Shown: positions 51,189 to 62,607 of the stretch, one piece after another
Position numbering within the stretch: the first letter of the stretch is position 1
How the letters are laid out: each line of letters begins with the position of its first letter
Source: Amoebophrya sp. A120
Taxonomy: Eukaryota > Sar > Dinophyceae > Syndiniales > Amoebophryaceae
Reading direction: 5' to 3'
Length of the DNA: 64,000 nucleotides
NCBI GenBank assembly: GCA_905178155.1
Contig: CAJINV010000002.1
Coordinates: 8,203,224-8,267,223, forward strand
Translations under genes and position numbers: made by a program
Notes under the pieces: model-generated
What the model saw: only the letters and a program-made list of their open reading frames with translations
Databases searched by the model: none
Told to the model about the DNA's origin: nothing

Positions 51189-52006
51189 GGATTTATTTGC
51201 ACAGGATTTATTTTCACGCTGATATATGTGATTCTAATTTTGTTTAATGTCTCATTCACACTCACGCTGCTCTCATCATCGTTCGGTGCACGGCTGTGAT
51301 GTCGAGTGGCACGCAGCTTCGTGAGGGATACGTATAAACTTTGGGTTGAAAGAAAATGAAAATGATTGTAAGATTTAGTTGGTAATCTCCGTCTTCTTCA
51401 TGGCAGGGTCATGTACAACACACAGGTAAAACGACTTGCCTCTTCTCCGAGTACGAAAATTTTTGCGAGGGCGCAGCACCGGCAAGCACGCCCAGGATCG
51501 CGTGCACTGCAACGCGGCTGCCCTACAAGGTACAATACATTGCTGTTTCCGCACTAACAGAAGTGCAACTACGTACATTCTACGGCCAAGGATGTTAGTA
51601 GAACTATGCCAAACAGAGCAATTTCGATGAGATTGATTTCTTTGCTGCACTTCGTTCAACAATACTGCAAAAAAATACAGAGCGACATCGGGGAATTCCA
51701 ATCGGAGGAGACTTTCTGCATTCCCGAGTCGTGTAACACAGACGCGGATTTAGCTGGTATTGATTCCACTGGAAATTGGAATTGTTTGAAGTGGAAGTAG
51801 TAGTAGATGAAGTTAAAAATTCGATTTAGGTATTTGCTTCTATCAATGATGAGAGTTCGCGTGTTAGTTATAGTTTTGTTTGGGATAGAATACAAGCACA
51901 CGAATAAAAAGATCTAGATCAACATTTCGCCAGTGTCAATCTACAGTGTGGTAAGTATGTTGTGCCTCGAGAACGCATTATACGCTTTTTCTGAATGCCA
52001 GGTATT
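51189..52006. other. Region with possible exon
   Basis: A + strand frame around 51606-51800 encodes RLISLLHFVQQYCKKIQSDI and ESCNTDADLAGI, which could be an upstream exon of the membrane protein at 52007, but no splice pair decides it. Otherwise nothing supportable. Confidence 0.25.
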
Positions 52007-52300
52007 ATGGAGCACTACTCCACCTCCGTGCAGGAGGACATTGACCCACTATATTCCACCGGAGAGTACACGGATGCGGTCATCACCTGCCCGTCCAACA
52101 CCCTGCAAACGGTTTTGATCGTGCTTGGCGTGATTTTCGGGGTGGCTAGTCTCGCTGGGCTGCTGTACTACCTGTGCCGGGTGCCGGCGCAGGCGCTGGA
52201 CACGGGCGTCAGCTCGAGGACGATTGCCCCCGAGAATGTGGTCTTCCGCTCCAAAGAGATCATGGACGCCGAGGGGCAAAACAAGGCGATTGGGATGTGA
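52007..52300 (+). CDS. Small single-span membrane protein, unknown
   Basis: 97 residues from the ATG at 52007. A short polar N-terminal part (MEHYSTSVQEDIDPLYSTGE) precedes one strong membrane span (TVLIVLGVIFGVASLAGLLY), a Cys close to the inner face and a polar tail of about 35 residues. No family is recognised. TGCCAG lies directly before GTATT ATG, so the ATG could fall inside a later exon of a longer gene. Confidence 0.5.
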   Translation: MEHYSTSVQEDIDPLYSTGEYTDAVITCPSNTLQTVLIVLGVIFGVASLAGLLYYLCRVPAQALDTGVSSRTIAPENVVFRSKEIMDAEGQNKAIGM

Positions 52301-53667
52301 TGCAATTCTATTATGTCTGAACAGAACTTTTTTGTCGTGCTGAGACTTCTGCAAGGGGGAAGGGAAAGTTATACATAGTTAGAGCTGCATCATTTACAGT
52401 CGTCGTCTCAGGAAGTGCTATGTATTTGTAGTTTAGTTTTTATCTTCGAAGGCGTAGGCTCACCAGGTCTTGATCTGCCCTTACTACACCTGATTATACT
52501 ATCATAATTTGCAAAACGTCATGAAGGTGAATATCGCTTCCGTGACCGAAGAATCGAATTTAGACAGAGATGAGTCAAGAAGTTAGTTGCGAACTTTGCT
52601 TGTACGCCCAGAAAGGATTAATTCGAACAATAGCTAGCCCGACTTTTTTGATAGCGCATTGCTTCGACAGAGAAACGCCAATAGTTGTAAAGAGCTTCTT
52701 ACACGAGCCTTGTTTTTGACTAAAGGAAAAATTGAAACTACACCGATGAAAAAAGAGGTCAATGGGGACCAGAATGATGAAAGAAACGAGATGAAACAGA
52801 TTTACTGAGCTACTTGCAACAGATGAAATACAAATGAGATAATGTTTTTCACTGTACCAACTTGTCGTTTTCTTATTTTACAAGGACTCCACAACTACAA
52901 CTGCAGTCAACGCAACTCAACTATGCAAATAGCTGCAAAGTCCGCCTTCCTTTGGCGTTCCATTGCGATAGGCTGCGCCCCGACATGTTGAACCTCACAG
53001 GTTTTTGAGAATTCAGGTGGAGCCACTGCTTACATCGATCTAGCTCAGGATCCAAGCTGCTAGCAATGTACGTACCGGGTGGGCAAGCTCTCCTCTATTT
53101 TCCTCTTACGACATGCGGCATTGGATCTGCCTTTGTGACCGCATGGATCAACATTACCGTCGCAGTTTCCACATCATACGGCCCGTGGTCTTCACCACGA
53201 AGATCATCCCCAAGATGCTACAGCTCTGATCCAAAGCTCTTGAAGAGCAGTGTACTTCGTATATGAAACGCTGTGGTGCAGCTACTGAAGGAGCGACTGG
53301 TTCTGTGGATCTTCAGGATCTGCCGACCACCATTGGTGGATGGCACAATAGCAGGTCTTTCGAACAGTAAGTGAGCGTGTAAACACGGTCGCCGTGTTGG
53401 CATACGCATACGCAGAAGAACTAGTAATAGGGACTTACTGGCATCTTCAAGACAGATAGGGTTGCATCGTCGTATTGATTCATAGTTTCCTCTGATTTCC
53501 GCCATCACGATTTTTCCACTGCTCCCTATTACCCCTTTCTATGTTCGGCTGTGTGTTTACTTTTAGACAAAACCCAAGATAGACCATTGATCACAAGTTT
53601 TTCGAACAGAAGATTTAAGTGAAGCTGCCCCTTGCTCTCTCCCCCCCAGATTCGGGTTTTTTTTCCA
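52301..53667. other. Intergenic region
   Basis: About 1.4 kb without a gene, RNA or repeat that I can support. The frames present are short. The last part precedes a pyrimidine-rich CCCCCCCAG (about 53641-53649) that could be a splice acceptor for the next gene. Confidence 0.4.
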
Positions 53668-56600
53668 ATGCCGTGCTTATCCTTTCCACACATGAAGCAG
53701 ATGGCCTTGTGTGGCCGAGTCGTCGCGTTTTTTTTTGCAGCAGCAGCTGGAGCTACCGAACCGGTTTTCGGAGCACAGCTACCGCAGCAAAATCCACAGG
53801 AGTCGTGGTCGCAGCGGCACTCCGTGCCGCTTCTGCGGGGCGCAGCTACGGAAGAACCATCTACACAGGGCAGCACGAGTGGAACTATTGAGGCGGCAGA
53901 AGAAGTGGTCGGAGCATCTACTCGCGAAAGAACGTCGAGCTCAGATCCTCGGCTGCTGCACTTTCGCGAGTGGCTCGACCTGGAGTTTCAATTTTACAAG
54001 TCGAAGTTGGACCAAGTGTCTCTCCCCGAGGGGGTGTACGAGCGGCTGAAGCACTTTTTTCGGAAAGACAGAAATGCTTTGCGACATGACGTCACGGTGA
54101 CGGAAGTTATTGCGCCCCTCAACGTCGACATCGAGAGACAGATCCGAAGTCGCGCGGACGGGAAGCACGCGATTCTGTGGCACAACGCACTTCCCCTGCG
54201 CGCTGAGTCATTTGCAGAGACGGGGCGAAAAGCTGCATGGGAGAAAAATGTAGTGAGCCGTAGTTTTCCACCCGCCGATGAAGAGGAACTTGCACTTGCC
54301 GAAGCGTCACCTCCCCAGAAATCTTGCGCAGAAGATAGTGACTTATTTTGTGATAGTACTAAAATGCCTCTTTTTCGATTTCAAAGCAGCAGAAGCAACG
54401 GCATTATGATCAAAGACGGGAGTCTGCTACCAGCGACGGAAACGCAGAATCTTTTTGGTCTCAACGACTGTTTTGAGGAACCGGGTGAAGTGAAGCACAG
54501 GTACGTAGGCGTGAAGGCCAGCCCGTTGCGGGTTCGGGACAGGGAGACGGGGGTCGTTTCGGAAAATTTCTCCGCTGCACAGTACGATTTGCTGATGCAC
54601 TTTCTGACGAGTGCGACTGAAAGAGATGTTGAAAAACATCGTTTTGAGCAAGATGAAGATTTTATTGACCAAAAACCACTTTTCGCAGTAGCCCCGCTGT
54701 CCGACCGCCTGCAGAAAACTGCGGCGGGCATGCAGTGGATCATACAAAGAACATATCCCAAAGAAAAAAGCCGACAGGTCAGAAAAAAAATAATTAAATA
54801 ATAATTGTTATTGTCAACAATAAAAGCAAAACAAAACAACAAAAAAAATTGCCGCCATACCATGCGGATTAGCTTCAGGACAGATCAGCAATCCGCGCGA
54901 ATCACGGTGGGACTGTTATTGTCAACAATAAAAGCAAAACAAAACAACAAGAATAAACTGCCGCCATACCATTCGGATTAGCTTCAGGACAGATCAGCAA
55001 CCCGCGCGAATCAGGGCGGGACGGCGATCGCCTGCTTTTTTTATTTTTGCGACGAATTTCGCCCATTCGCGCCATACCGTGCGGGCTGGGTTTCGTAGGG
55101 GGTTGCCGGGCTGGGTTTCGTAGGGGGTTGCCGGTTTCGCCAATCCGCACGGCACGGCGCCCGCAGTCGGTTTTGCGGCTTTTGCGGATTTCCTATGTTC
55201 GCGCCATAGCGTGCGGGCTGGCTTTCTGGCGAAGCTGCCGGCTTCGCGAATCCGCACGGCACGGCGGTCGCGGTTAGTTTTTTTAAATTTTGGCGAGTTT
55301 TTTTGTTTCGCGCCATACCGTGCGGGCTGGGCTTCGTACGGGGTTGCCGGTTTCGCCAATCCGCACGGCACGGCGTCCGCCGTCGGTTTTGCGACTTTTT
55401 GCAAATTTTTGCTGTTCGCGCCATAGCGTGCGGGCTGGCTTTCTGGCGAAGCTGCCGGCTTCGCAAATCCGCATGGCGCGGCGGCCGCGGTTAGTTTTGT
55501 GAATTTTGGCGATTTTTTTTCTTTCGCGCCCTACCGCGCGGGCTGGGCTTCGTAAGAGGTTGCCGGCTTCGCCAATCCGCACGGCACGGCGCCCGCAGTC
55601 GGTTTTGGGACTTTTGGCGAATTTCCTTTGTTCGCGCCATACCGTGCGGGCTGGCTTTCTGGCGAAGCTGCCGGCTTCGCGAATCCGCACGGCACGGCGG
55701 CCGCAATTAATTTTGTAAATTTTGTCGGGTTTTTTCCTTTCGCGCCATACCGTGCGGGCTGGCCTTCGGGCGAAGTTGCCGGCTTCGCGCATCCGCATGG
55801 AACGGCGGCCGCAATTAGTTTTGCGAATTTTGGCGAGTTTTTTGCCTTCACGCCATACCGTGCGGGCTGGCGGTCGCAAGAGGGTGCCGGCGTCGCGAAT
55901 CCGCACGGCACGGCGATCGCAATTATCGCTCCAAAATAGGAAGGCAGGAGCTTGGAAACCGTCGAAGATTTTGCCAGCTTTGCGAATGTTCCCGAATGTC
56001 CGGAGTCGCCGGATTCAGAGGCGGCGAGGCGTCAAACCCTCGCCAAGCTTTTCAACTTTTGGGAATGCCAAAAATGCGACCCCCTCCTCTATCTGCGGAA
56101 GCTGGCATACTTCAAGCAAATTGCTCCCGCTTCTGGTAATTTTTGCCGAGTTCGTCCGCGGATACTTTCGAATATTCGGAATCGCTTCAAAATAGGCAGG
56201 CAGGAGTTTGGAAACTGTCGAAGGTTTTGCCAGCTTTTCGAATATTCCCGAATATTCGGAATCGCCGGAATCAGAGGCGGCGAGACTTCAAATCCTTGCC
56301 AAGTTTTTCAACAATTGGGAACGCCAAAAATGCGACCCCCGCCTCTATCTGCGGAAACTGACATACTCAAAATAAATTACTTCCTCTTCTGGAAATTTTT
56401 GCCGAGTTCGTCCGCGGATACTTTCGAATATTCGGAATCGCTTCAAAATAGGCAGGCAGGAGTTTGGAAACTGTCGAAGGTTTTGCCAGCTTTTCGAATA
56501 TTCCCGAATATTCGGAATCGCCGGAATCAGAGGCGGCGAGACTTCAAATCCTTGCCAAGTTTTTCAACAATTGGGAACGCCAAAAATGCGACCCCCGCCT

Positions 56601-59600
56601 CTATCTGCGGAAACTGACATACTCAAAATAAATTACTTCCTCTTCTGGAAATTTTTGCCGAGTTCGTCCGCGGATACTTTCGAATATTCGGAATCGCTTC
56701 AAAATAGGCAGGCAGGAGTTTGGAAACTGTCGAAGGTTTTGCCAGCTTTTCGAATATTCCCGAATATTCGGAATCGCCGGAATCAGAGGCGGCGAGACTT
56801 CAAATCCTTGCCAAGTTTTTCAACAATTGGGAACGCCAAAAATGCGACCCCCGCCTCTATCTGCGGAAACTGACATACTCAAAATAAATTACTTCCTCTT
56901 CTGGAAATTTTTGCCGAGTTCGTCCGCGGATACTTTCGAATATTCGGAATCGCTTCAAAATAGGCAGGCAGGAGTTTGGAAACTGTCGAAGGTTTTGCCA
57001 GCTTTTCGAATATTCCCGAATATTCGGAATCGCCGGAATCAGAGGCGGCGAGACTTCAAATCCTTGCCAAGTTTTTCAACAATTGGGAACGCCAAAAATG
57101 CGACCCCCGCCTCTATCTGCGGAAACTGACATACTCAAAATAAATTACTTCCTCTTCTGGAAATTTTTGCCGAGTTCGTCCGCGGATACTTTCGAATATT
57201 CGGAATCGCTTCAAAATAGGCAGGCAGGAGTTTGGAAACTGTCGAAGGTTTTGCCAGCTTTTCGAATATTCCCGAATATTCGGAATCGCCGGAATCAGAG
57301 GCGGCGAGACTTCAAATCCTTGCCAAGTTTTTCAACAATTGGGAACGCCAAAAATGCGACCCCCGCCTCTATCTGCGGAAACTGACATACTCAAAATAAA
57401 TTACTTCCTCTTCTGGAAATTTTTGCCGAGTTCGTCCGCGGATACTTTCGAATATTCGGAATCGCTTCAAAATAGGCAGGCAGGAGTTTGGAAACTGTCG
57501 AAGGTTTTGCCAGCTTTTCGAATATTCCCGAATATTCGGAATCGCCGGAATCAGAGGCGGCGAGACTTCAAATCCTTGCCAAGTTTTTCAACAATTGGGA
57601 ACGCCAAAAATGCGACCCCCGCCTCTATCTGCGGAAACTGACATACTCAAAATAAATTACTTCCTCTTCTGGAAATTTTTGCCGAGTTCGTCCGCGGATA
57701 CTTTCGAATATTCGGAATCGCTTCAAAATAGGCAGGCAGGAGTTTGGAAACTGTCGAAGGTTTTGCCAGCTTTTCGAATATTCCCGAATATTCGGAATCG
57801 CCGGAATCAGAGGCGGCGAGACTTCAAATCCTTGCCAAGTTTTTCAACAATTGGGAACGCCAAAAATGCGACCCCCGCCTCTATCTGCGGAAACTGACAT
57901 ACTCAAAATAAATTACTTCCTCTTCTGGAAATTTTTGCCGAGTTCGTCCGCGGATACTTTCGAATATTCGGAATCGCTTCAAAATAGGCAGGCAGGAGTT
58001 TGGAAACTGTCGAAGGTTTTGCCAGCTTTTCGAATATTCCCGAATATTCGGAATCGCCGGAATCAGAGGCGGCGAGACTTCAAATCCTTGCCAAGTTTTT
58101 CAACAATTGGGAACGCCAAAAATGCGACCCCCGCCTCTATCTGCGGAAACTGACATACTCAAAATAAATTACTTCCTCTTCTGGAAATTTTTGCCGAGTT
58201 CGTCCGCGGATACTTTCGAATATTCGGAATCGCTTCAAAATAGGCAGGCAGGAGTTTGGAAACTGTCGAAGGTTTTGCCAGCTTTTCGAATATTCCCGAA
58301 TATTCGGAATCGCCGGAATCAGAGGCGGCGAGACTTCAAATCCTTGCCAAGTTTTTCAACAATTGGGAACGCCAAAAATGCGACCCCCGCCTCTATCTGC
58401 GGAAACTGACATACTCAAAATAAATTACTTCCTCTTCTGGAAATTTTTGCCGAGTTCGTCCGCGGATACTTTCGAATATTCGGAATCGCTTCAAAATAGG
58501 CAGGCAGGAGTTTGGAAACTGTCGAAGGTTTTGCCAGCTTTTCGAATATTCCCGAATATTCGGAATCGCCGGAATCAGAGGCGGCGAGACTTCAAATCCT
58601 TGCCAAGTTTTTCAACAATTGGGAACGCCAAAAATGCGACCCCCGCCTCTATCTGCGGAAACTGACATACTCAAAATAAATTACTTCCTCTTCTGGAAAT
58701 TTTTGCCGAGTTCGTCCGCGGATACTTTCGAATATTCGGAATCGCTTCAAAATAGGCAGGCAGGAGTTTGGAAACTGTCGAAGGTTTTGCCAGCTTTTCG
58801 AATATTCCCGAATATTCGGAATCGCCGGAATCAGAGGCGGCGAGACTTCAAATCCTTGCCAAGTTTTTCAACAATTGGGAATGCCAAAAATGCGACCCCC
58901 GCCTCTATCTGCGGAAACTGACATACTCAAAATAAATTACTTCCTCTTCTGGAAATTTTTGCCGAGTTCGTCCGCGGATACTTTCGAATATTCGGAATCG
59001 CTTCAAAATAGGCAGGCAGGAGTTTGGAAACTGTCGAAGGTTTTGCCAGCTTTTCGAATATTCCCGAATATTCGGAATCGCCGGAATCAGAGGCGGCGAG
59101 ACTTCAAATCCTTGCCAAGTTTTTCAACAATTGGGAATGCCAAAAATGCGACCCCCGCCTCTATCTGCGGAAACTGACATACTCAAAATAAATTACTTCC
59201 TCTGCTGGAAATTTTTGCCGAGTTCGTCCGCGGATACTGCCGAATATTCGGAATCGCTTCAAAATAGGCAGGCAGGAGTTTGGAAACTGTCGAAGGTTTT
59301 GCCAGCTTTTCGAATATTCTCGAATATTCGGAATCGCCGGAATCAGAGGCGGCGAGGCTTCAAATCCTTGCCAAGTTTTTCAACAATTGGGAGTGCCAAA
59401 AATGCGACCCCCGCCTCTATCTGCGGAAACTGACATACTTAAAATAAATTACTTCCTCTTCTGGAAATTTTTGCCGAGTTCGTCCGCGGATGCTTTCGAG
59501 TATTCGGAATCGCATCAAAATAGGCAGGCAGGAGTTTGGGAAGTGCCGAAGGTTTTGCCAGCTTTTCGAATATTCCGAATATTCTCGAATATTCGGAATC

Positions 59601-62600
59601 GCCGGAATCAGAGGCGGCGAGAATAGAAATCCTTGCCAGGTTTTTCAACGCTTGGGAATGCCAAAAGTGCGGCCCCCATCTCTATCTGCGGAAGCTGACA
59701 TACTTAAAATTAATATATTGCTTCGCCCTCTGGAAGTTTTGCCGAGTTCGTCCGCGGATACTTCCGAATATTCGGAATCGCCCGAATCAGAGGCGGCGAG
59801 GCTTCAAATCCTTGCCAAGTTTTTCAACGCTTGGGAATGCCAGAGATGGTATGGCGCGAAAAAAAAAACCCGCCAAAATTTACAAAACTAATTTCGGCCG
59901 CCGTGCCGCGCGGATTCGCGAAGCCGGCAGCTTCACCAGAAAGCCAGCCCACACGCTATGGCGCGAACAAAGAAAATCCGCCAAAAGTCGCAAAACCGAC
60001 TGCGGGCGCCGCGCCGTGCGGATTGACGAAGCCGGCAACCTCTTACGAAGCCCATGGCGCGAAAGGAAAAAACCCGCCAAAATTTACAAAACTAATTGCG
60101 GCCGCCGTGCCGTGCGGATTTGCGAAGCCGGCAGCTTCGCCAGAAAGCCAGCCCGCGCGGTATGGCGCGAGCAAAGGAAATTCGCCAAAAGTCGCAAAAC
60201 CGACTGCGGGCGCCGTGCCGTGCGGATTGGCGAGGCCGGCAACCTCTTACGAACCTGCACGGTAAAGCGCAAAGGGGAAAACTCGCGGAAATTTACAAAA
60301 ATAATTGCGGCCGCCGTGCCGTGCGGATTCGCGAAGCCGGCAGCGTCGCCAGAAAGCCAGCCCGCACGGTATGGCGCGAACATAGAAAATTCGCCAAAAG
60401 TCGCGAAACCACTTGCGGGCGCCTTGCCATGCGGTTTGGCGAATTCGGCAAACTCTTACGAAGCCCAGCCCGCACGGTATGACGCGGAACAAAAAAGCTC
60501 GCCAAAATTTGCAAAACTAATTGCGACAGCCGTGCCGTGCGGATTCGCGAAGCCGGCAGCTTCACCAGAAAGCCAGCCCGCACGCCATGGCGCGAACGTA
60601 AAAAATTTGCAAAAAATCGCGAGACCGACTGCGGGCGCCGTGCCGTGCGGATTGGCGAAACCGGCAACCCCTTACGAACCCCAGCCCGCACGGCATGGCG
60701 CGAATAAGCGAAATTCGCCACAAAAATGATTTAGGCGGGCGATCACCGTCCCACCGTGATTCGCGCGGATTGCTGATCTATCCTGAAGCTAATCCGCATG
60801 GTATGGCGGCAATTTTTTTTGTGGTTTTTTTTTGCTTTTATTGTTGACAATAACAGTTATTATTTAATTATTTTTTTTCTGACCTGTCGGCTTTTTTCTT
60901 TGGGATAGAACATTTATCGACGGCGACAACGAGGAAAACAAACTGTTGGACCAGAAGTTTCACACTGGATCGCTGTTGCTTCCGCCTGAAGTAGAAGAAA
61001 GCTACTACAAGCCTGAGTTCGCGGGCGGCGAGTATCCCGTCTTGGTTGCAAAAGCATTGAAACAGTACCTCTTTCGGAGTTTCGACGGTGATACACCAGC
61101 TACTGATACTTCCACTGCAGCAGCAGTTATGGAAGTAGAACAAGACGATCATTTATTTTTCCGTTCCCATTTCGGCGAATCTAGAGCCGCGGAAGAACGT
61201 GCTTTCACAGTGTCAGATACGATGGACGTCGACGAGGAATATCATCATGTCGACGGACTGCCATGGTCCCGCCCAGACGAAGTGGAGGAAGCTGATGCAG
61301 TACAGACGGCCACGCATTTCATGAGTGACGCGAGCAGCAAAAACGTACTGTACGGGACGAGTGAAATCGATGAAGACGAAGATAATTATTCCAATGCAGT
61401 AACAGATATCCTGCCCTCTACATCTTCCCCCCTTGCCGTCCACTACATTTTTCAGGAAAAGCACCGCTACCATCTGGCTGTGGACTGCTCTGGCGACGAG
61501 AAAGAGACGCTGTCATCCTGTCTTGCGGACAACTTCGAAGATCTAGGCAATATTAAATCCCGACACGAGGAGGTGGAAAGAACAAAGAGCGCGGACGAGA
61601 TTCTGAAGCAGCAGCAGCTCCAAGCATCTACTGCTTCAACTGAAAAAAACCTCCTGCTGTGCCCATTAGCCGCGCAAAGCGGAAAAATTTCCGTTCTGCA
61701 GTCGAAGTTCGCATTCACCTACGGGTCGCTTTTTGTCCTTGATATTGACGAAAATAAAGTGCCTGCTCCTGTTGCAGCTTTACCGGCCTACTCCGGGTTT
61801 TGCGGCTGCTTCGGGGACTGCTTCGCCGGCCTTGCGACGGCTTCGTCCAGCGGGGATTCGCTCGGGTGCGGCTGGCCTTCTTGGTTCGAATTGATGTCCT
61901 CTGGCGATACAACTGATTCTATGGTCAAAGAGTCGGAGAAAATAAGTCTTTCGCAGCAACAGGAGTTCTTCAAGCGCCAGCGCTCGGGAACCCACATTGT
62001 CTCGCTGGAAGAGGACGCGGCAATGTTTTATTGGATTTCTCGCGAAGAGTGGGAAAAAGAAAAAGACAGCGGAAAGCGCAACGGGAGCGGTTTAATAGAA
62101 ACAGGTAACGTTGCAGTTGCTTGTAAAAATGAACGCATCAGGCTGTCGAGGATTACTACTGGCGGGCAACGGCTGCGAGAAGAAGATGAGCGTCGAGCAG
62201 CTCCAATACCGAAATATTCTTGTACAAGCACTTCTCGTCCCACGACTACCACCTCCTTCGAGGAACAGACCAAAACCAGTGCGTTCTGGGAAGGAAAACT
62301 GAAATCTTTGAGCCCGTACGCTGTGGTTCCCTTGAATGAAGATAGCGATACCGGAAAAAAGACCTGGCCAAGACCACAAACGCTCGAGAAGCTTCGCACA
62401 CAAACACTGGCCCTCAAGTTGATGTCCTGCAACAATATTGAAACTCTGGACAACAGCAAGGTCGAATGCTTAACAGCTGGAACCGCTTCTACCACTGTGC
62501 TCAATTCTGTGAAAATTTTTTCCCGCGGTGGCTACGGCAGAGGCTTTTTTGATTCGCACGGGGACCGGTGGCTGGATGGCCGGATTGTAGTCCCGGACTT

Positions 62601-62607
62601 ACAATGA
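53668..62607 (+). CDS. Unknown secreted-type protein gene split by a foldback element
   Basis: The left part (53668-54754) and right part (60907-62607) lie either side of a 6,152-bp element with a 7-bp target duplication. Removing the element and one duplication copy gives one frame of 927 codons including the stop, reading ...WIIQRT-FIDGDNEENKLL. The start is MPCLSFP or, three residues before a hydrophobic run, MKQMALCG; VVAFFFAAAAGATEPVFG resembles a signal peptide. The ordered segments LHFREWLDLEFQFYKSKLDQ, YERLKHFFRKDRNAL and VKHRYVGVKASPLRVRD, and in the right part FHTGSLLLPPEVEESYYKPE, GKISVLQSKFAFTYGSLFVL and the Cys/Gly-rich GFCGCFGDCFAGLA, belong to no family I know. If the element is not spliced the left half ends shortly inside it (frame ends at 54801). 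Confidence 0.7.
54748..54754. repeat. Target-site duplication of the foldback element, left
   Basis: AGAACAT, repeated perfectly at 60907-60913. The codons around it (CAA AGA ACA T) are in the same phase on both sides. Confidence 0.85.
54755..55932. repeat. Left inverted arm of the foldback element
   Basis: It starts with the terminal AT-rich segment. A block of about 105 bp is duplicated in tandem (54807 and 54913, TTATTGTCAACAATAAAAGC). Then come alternating GC-rich units of about 120 bp with CGCCATACCGTGCGGGCTGG and AATCCGCACGGCACGGCG. Each unit contains CCGTGCGG and CCGCACGG, which can pair, so the arm is itself full of small hairpins. Confidence 0.8.
55933..59845. repeat. 256-bp tandem array, about 15 copies
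   Basis: The unit beginning AAAATAGGCAGGCAGGAG recurs every 256 bp (for example 55933, 56189, 56445 onward). The central copies look identical by eye, while the first one or two and the last three or four have substitutions and small deletions, the usual gradient of an array homogenised from its middle. Each unit has CGAATATTC palindromes and an open frame of 100 codons ending in a stop just past the unit join; this frame is a by-product of the repeat. Confidence 0.9.
59846..60906. repeat. Right inverted arm of the foldback element
   Basis: Reverse complement of the left arm with moderate divergence: the same alternating GC-rich units (CCGTGCCGTGCGGATTCGCG type), a single instead of duplicated CAACAATAAAAGC segment, and the terminal AT-rich stretch. 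It differs from the left arm by substitutions and by unit number. Confidence 0.8.
60907..60913. repeat. Target-site duplication of the foldback element, right
   Basis: AGAACAT, a perfect copy of 54748-54754, directly before TTATCGACGGCGAC of the right coding part. Confidence 0.85.

Larger units (their letters stand above)
54755..60906. mobile_element. 6.15-kb foldback-type element inserted in a coding exon
   Basis: Both ends begin ATCCCAAAGAAAAAAGCCG when read inwards, and the inverted match continues through an AT-rich stretch (ATAATTAAATAATAA), the CAACAATAAAAGC segment and CCGCCATACC into arms of roughly 1.1 kb. The arms are 54755-55932 and 59846-60906. The centre is an array of about 15 copies of a 256-bp unit. 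No transposase frame is present, so it is non-autonomous. The 7-bp duplication AGAACAT and the long internally repeated arms resemble foldback/Galileo elements of the P superfamily, which is an inference from structure only. Confidence 0.85.

Noticed and set aside
55060-55930. CRISPR-like array in the regularly spaced GC-rich units
   Set aside because: The spacers are themselves repeated and the units alternate between two related types; this is a tandem repeat arm with an inverted partner, in a eukaryotic setting without cas genes.
56315-59626. A dozen identical 100-codon frames spaced 256 bp apart
   Set aside because: They are the same frame repeated by the 256-bp tandem array, each crossing a unit border, with no domain. 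They are better explained as repeat by-products than as a gene family.
59536-60729. A 397-codon + strand frame
   Set aside because: It lies entirely inside the tandem array end and the right inverted arm, with matching frames in the left arm on the opposite strand. Arg/Ala/Pro repeats follow the DNA repeat.
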